From Acetobacter cerevisiae (GTDB taxonomy: Bacteria > Pseudomonadota > Alphaproteobacteria > Acetobacterales > Acetobacteraceae), in assembly GCF_001580535.1 (NCBI RefSeq), contig NZ_LHZA01000152.1, positions 1-64,000 of the forward strand: a DNA stretch of 64,000 bases. Direction: 5' to 3'. How positions within the stretch are numbered: position 1 is the first letter of the stretch; each line of letters begins with the position of its first letter. The translations under genes and the position numbers were made by a program. Under the pieces are notes generated by a model that ran no database searches, had not been told where the DNA came from, and saw only the letters and a program-made list of their open reading frames with translations. Below are positions 61,658-64,000 of this stretch, piece by piece.

Positions 61658-61721
61658 GGCAACCTGATCCTGATCGTCTGCTACGTGTCTTTCTGTGTCC
61701 TCAGGTGGCATCACAATGCGG

Positions 61722-61743
61722 ACAGGACAAGTCCTGTATTGTA
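61722..61743 (-). promoter_or_regulatory. nfu promoter -10 abutting a perfect operator-like palindrome
   Basis: Minus strand: TACAAT (61743-61738) immediately followed by ACAGGAC TT GTCCTGT (61737-61722), 7-nt arms with a 2-nt centre. The palindrome would cover the transcription start. The -35 is not clear. Confidence 0.5.
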
Positions 61744-61895
61744 AGAAACCCCCGGTTTGCAGAGAATTCACTCAGGTTTTTCTGCCACGCATAAGAAAAC
61801 TGACCTGCATGACGCGGAAAAACCCTTTGCAAAGCCGCTCTGCCCGGATGCGCCGAGCTGCCATGCATACTGCCAGCTTCCGCCTTCCAGCCTTT

Positions 61896-63134
61896 TTACG
61901 CAGCGTCCCGGCTCGCCTGCATCTGCAGGAGCCGTTTTCTCAGGGCAGGATCGCTCGCATAAATAAACAGCCCATGCACGGCCCGCGTCATCAGCACATT
62001 GATGGCATTCAGCATGATGCGCTCTTTTGTACCTTCCGGGTCCTGAAGCCCGTCTCGCCCGGCAAAGGCCGCGCCATCTTCATACCGGCTGGTATCAATG
62101 CGGATGCCGTCCGTTGCCGGGTCATACAGCACGGAGGGGCCTAAAATCAGCCCGACATAATTCAGGTCGAACCCCTGCACGGTGTAAACGGACCCGACTT
62201 CATCAATCGTGTCGGGCCGTTCTGCCCATGGCAGCTTTTCATCCGGTTTGGAGCGGTCCCAACGGAGGGTAAAGCGGCCCTCGTGGATGAAGTGGTCTTC
62301 CCCATCCAGCCGATAGGGATAGTCATATGTCGCAATCATGCGGGACAGCCCGTAACGGGCATTTTCCTTTTTGATGGCGTCATAGAGATCCTGCGCATCC
62401 GCAAAAAACCGGAAATCGAACGCCTGTTTTTGCGGCATCGGGAGGATTTTTTTCTGATAAAACCCCTCAATCCAGTCGAGCACATCCTGATTGGCATGAA
62501 CGCGAAACTGCGTCTTGAGATGATATGTCTGGCAGGGGAGTCCTTTCACCAGAGATTCCAGAAGCCCCTGACTCCAGCAGCTCTTGAATTTCAAAACCTG
62601 TTTTTCATCAAACACCAGAACCGTAATTCTGGAGAGTTTAATTAGTTCTTCCAGATGGTTGTTCTGCTTAAAATGGTTGTATTTATCGCTTTTTGTCAGA
62701 AGAAGATGGGCTTCATCCACAAAGATAATATCGGCCCGTTTTCCAGACTTATGCATTCTATTGATAAATGTTGTCGGACGCTCAAAATCTTTCTTTTTTA
62801 GCACCGGATAGGATTCTGAAATATTTTTATAAAGCTTCATCATTTCCGGATGATTGACAACAAGGTAGTTGTCCGTCTTCCAGAATGGACTGCTTTTATC
62901 AGATGAGCGTGAAAGAGACTGTATCTCGTTAAAAATCGAATTGATAACGATACTTTTTCCGGTTCCTGCGTCACCTTCAATCAGAAAAACGGCATGCTCA
63001 TCATGCTGATGCGCAACACAGAACGCCTTGATGGCGTTTTTCAGGTCCTGCTGTTCCGGAGAAAGCTGTTTTTCAGGAGATAATTTCTCCGCTGCATCGT
63101 TTTCATAACGATCAGGCAAACCAGACTCTTTCAC
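61896..63134 (-). CDS. DUF2075 (Schlafen-group-3-like) DNA/RNA helicase-type ATPase
   Basis: 412 residues. Walker A EGDAGTGKS at 54-61, Walker B DIIFVDEAHLLL at about 135-146, LVFDEKQVL (motif III region), LKTQFRVHAN and YTVQGFDLNYVGLILGPS plus NVLMTRAVHGLFIY, the superfamily 1 end motifs used by DUF2075 proteins. No N-terminal GIY-YIG nuclease is attached, unlike some relatives. The middle of the gene is clearly AT-richer than the neighbours. It stands alone downstream of the M61 peptidase gene (66-nt gap). Role unknown; relatives occur in defence and toxin-antitoxin contexts. Confidence 0.85.
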   Translation of the reverse strand: MKESGLPDRYENDAAEKLSPEKQLSPEQQDLKNAIKAFCVAHQHDEHAVFLIEGDAGTGKSIVINSIFNEIQSLSRSSDKSSPFWKTDNYLVVNHPEMMKLYKNISESYPVLKKKDFERPTTFINRMHKSGKRADIIFVDEAHLLLTKSDKYNHFKQNNHLEELIKLSRITVLVFDEKQVLKFKSCWSQGLLESLVKGLPCQTYHLKTQFRVHANQDVLDWIEGFYQKKILPMPQKQAFDFRFFADAQDLYDAIKKENARYGLSRMIATYDYPYRLDGEDHFIHEGRFTLRWDRSKPDEKLPWAERPDTIDEVGSVYTVQGFDLNYVGLILGPSVLYDPATDGIRIDTSRYEDGAAFAGRDGLQDPEGTKERIMLNAINVLMTRAVHGLFIYASDPALRKRLLQMQASRDAA

Positions 63135-63200
63135 ACGTCCCCCTTGCAGCGGACCAGAAGAGGCTTTTTCTGAAACCTCTTCCGGTCCTTATGCATCAGA

Positions 63201-64000
63201 TTATTTTCCCGCGGCAGACCCCGCGGCATCGTTCTGCGCACCCAACGGTGCAAGCACCGTATCCAGAAGCTGCGTATTGCCGTCCAGATGCGGGTAACGC
63301 AGGCCACCATGATAGGTGACAGACACTGTATGATAGCGCTCACCATCCCGCAGCAGCAACTCTATCGGGGCTGCATCCTTGTTTTTTGCATTGGTGATCT
63401 CATCCTGCAGCGCATCAGGATCATATGATACACCATTCACAGCCACCAGGTCCTGATCCCGCGTGACCCCGGCCTGCCAGGCCGGGCTACCCCACAGCAC
63501 TTCACTCACGGAGCCTTTCTTGCTCACAGTCAGGCCGAGAGAGAACATGAAGTCTGAAACATGCCGCAGATCAGAATAGGATTTCACATAGTCTGACGGT
63601 TTTTCAGTATAGACAACGTTTGCACCGCCACGCGTAAACCCATCCAGCGGGGCATGTGTGCTGGTGTTGTACAGACGCTCATGCAGGAACTTCGCCCAGT
63701 CATAAGGCTGGACAGCATTCAGCGTTTTTACAATCTCATCAAAATTATAGGTGCTGGTGACAACGCTGCCATTGTTGGTCCCAAAAAACGCCTTGGCAAA
63801 ATCGTTCAGGCTCTTTGTATTGCCAGAGAGTTTGCGAATGAGTGTATCCGCGTCCAGCCAGACCAGCTGACCTTCAGAATAGTAATCCTCGCTCCGCTGC
63901 CAGCTTCTCCAGGACTCAGGGGAGCGCTGGGCAATAATCGGGTCATTCGTCGTATCAATCAGCGGACGCCACTGCCGGCCCTGCCGGTTATCATACACAG
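63201..64000 (-). CDS. M61-family metallopeptidase with PDZ domain, N-terminal part outside window
   Basis: 266 C-terminal residues are visible; the gluzincin HEXXH domain must lie beyond 64000. The visible part has RPLIDTTNDP, SEDYYSEGQLVWLDADTLIR (the M61 YYxEG motif), LNDFAKAFFG and YDWAKFLHERLY, followed by a PDZ domain (FSLGLTVSKKG, AWQAGVTRDQDLVAVNG). M61 enzymes cleave N-terminal Gly or Ala. Cellular location cannot be told without the N-terminus. Confidence 0.88.
   Translation of the reverse strand, partial: VYDNRQGRQWRPLIDTTNDPIIAQRSPESWRSWQRSEDYYSEGQLVWLDADTLIRKLSGNTKSLNDFAKAFFGTNNGSVVTSTYNFDEIVKTLNAVQPYDWAKFLHERLYNTSTHAPLDGFTRGGANVVYTEKPSDYVKSYSDLRHVSDFMFSLGLTVSKKGSVSEVLWGSPAWQAGVTRDQDLVAVNGVSYDPDALQDEITNAKNKDAAPIELLLRDGERYHTVSVTYHGGLRYPHLDGNTQLLDTVLAPLGAQNDAAGSAAGK

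Noticed and set aside
1-64000. Insertion sequences, prophage, CRISPR arrays, rRNA genes, replication origin
   Set aside because: Looked for transposase motifs, integrases, spaced direct repeats, rRNA signatures and DnaA-box clusters by eye; none seen.

Overview
The window reads as chromosome of an acetic acid bacterium (Alphaproteobacteria, Acetobacteraceae), most likely an Acetobacter close to the A. pasteurianus / A. turbidans group. The evidence is the GC-rich, densely packed housekeeping content; alphaproteobacterial gene orders (mrcA-prfB, aroA-cmk-rpsA, ffs-dnaX-ybaB-recR, tkt-gap-pgk); a Shemin-type 5-aminolevulinate synthase; a complete succinate dehydrogenase (typically missing in Gluconobacter); and an alpha-amino acid ester hydrolase whose catalytic triad sits at exactly the residue numbers I recall for the A. 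turbidans enzyme. I saw no insertion sequence, prophage, CRISPR array or rRNA operon. There is one tRNA gene (Leu-CAA) and one SRP RNA gene.

Layout. 1-9.9 kb: edge fragment of a small membrane protein, prfB with a programmed +1 frameshift, mrcA, hrcA, divergent rph-rdgB, mtnK, and a Tat-exported Yellow/royal-jelly-type protein. 10.3-19.4 kb: aroA-cmk-rpsA, an FYDLN acid protein, then ffs, dnaX, ybaB, recR, a pteridine-reductase-like SDR and folB on the minus strand. 19.5-28.2 kb: a secreted Cys protein, nagK and nagA, an aldo-keto reductase, the glucan operon opgG-opgH with a ModE-like regulator upstream, and a GNAT. 28.2-35.9 kb: recA, a diverged gamma-glutamyltransferase-like lipoprotein, a DsbA-like protein, hemA, a Pro-rich lipoprotein and a transketolase homologue that has lost its active site. 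35.9-45.8 kb: gap-pgk, an EamA transporter, a CX5R phosphatase, a GNAT, a GT-C-like membrane protein and sdhCDAB. 45.9-51.3 kb: asd, divergent zwf, then an alcohol dehydrogenase/aldehyde dehydrogenase pair behind an FNR-like box. 51.3-64 kb: aehA with a creatininase homologue, serC, tRNA-Leu, a lipoprotein, xseA/purD, a NFU1-type Fe-S scaffold with nitroreductase-tsaB-rimI, an AT-richer DUF2075 helicase gene, and the C-terminal part of an M61 peptidase.

How the genes work together. Central carbon flow is represented by zwf, gap, pgk, sdh and the ethanol-to-acetate pair. Translation and replication are represented by prfB, rpsA, tRNA-Leu, tsaB, rimI, dnaX, recR, recA, xseA and ffs. Envelope functions include mrcA, opgGH, the GT-C protein and several lipoproteins. 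The most unusual items are the prfB frameshift site that uses UAA, the pseudo-transketolase fixed at the tkt-gap-pgk locus, the aehA-creatininase operon, the GGT-like lipoprotein that lost its glutamate-binding residues, and operator-like palindromes at the nfu and nagK promoters.
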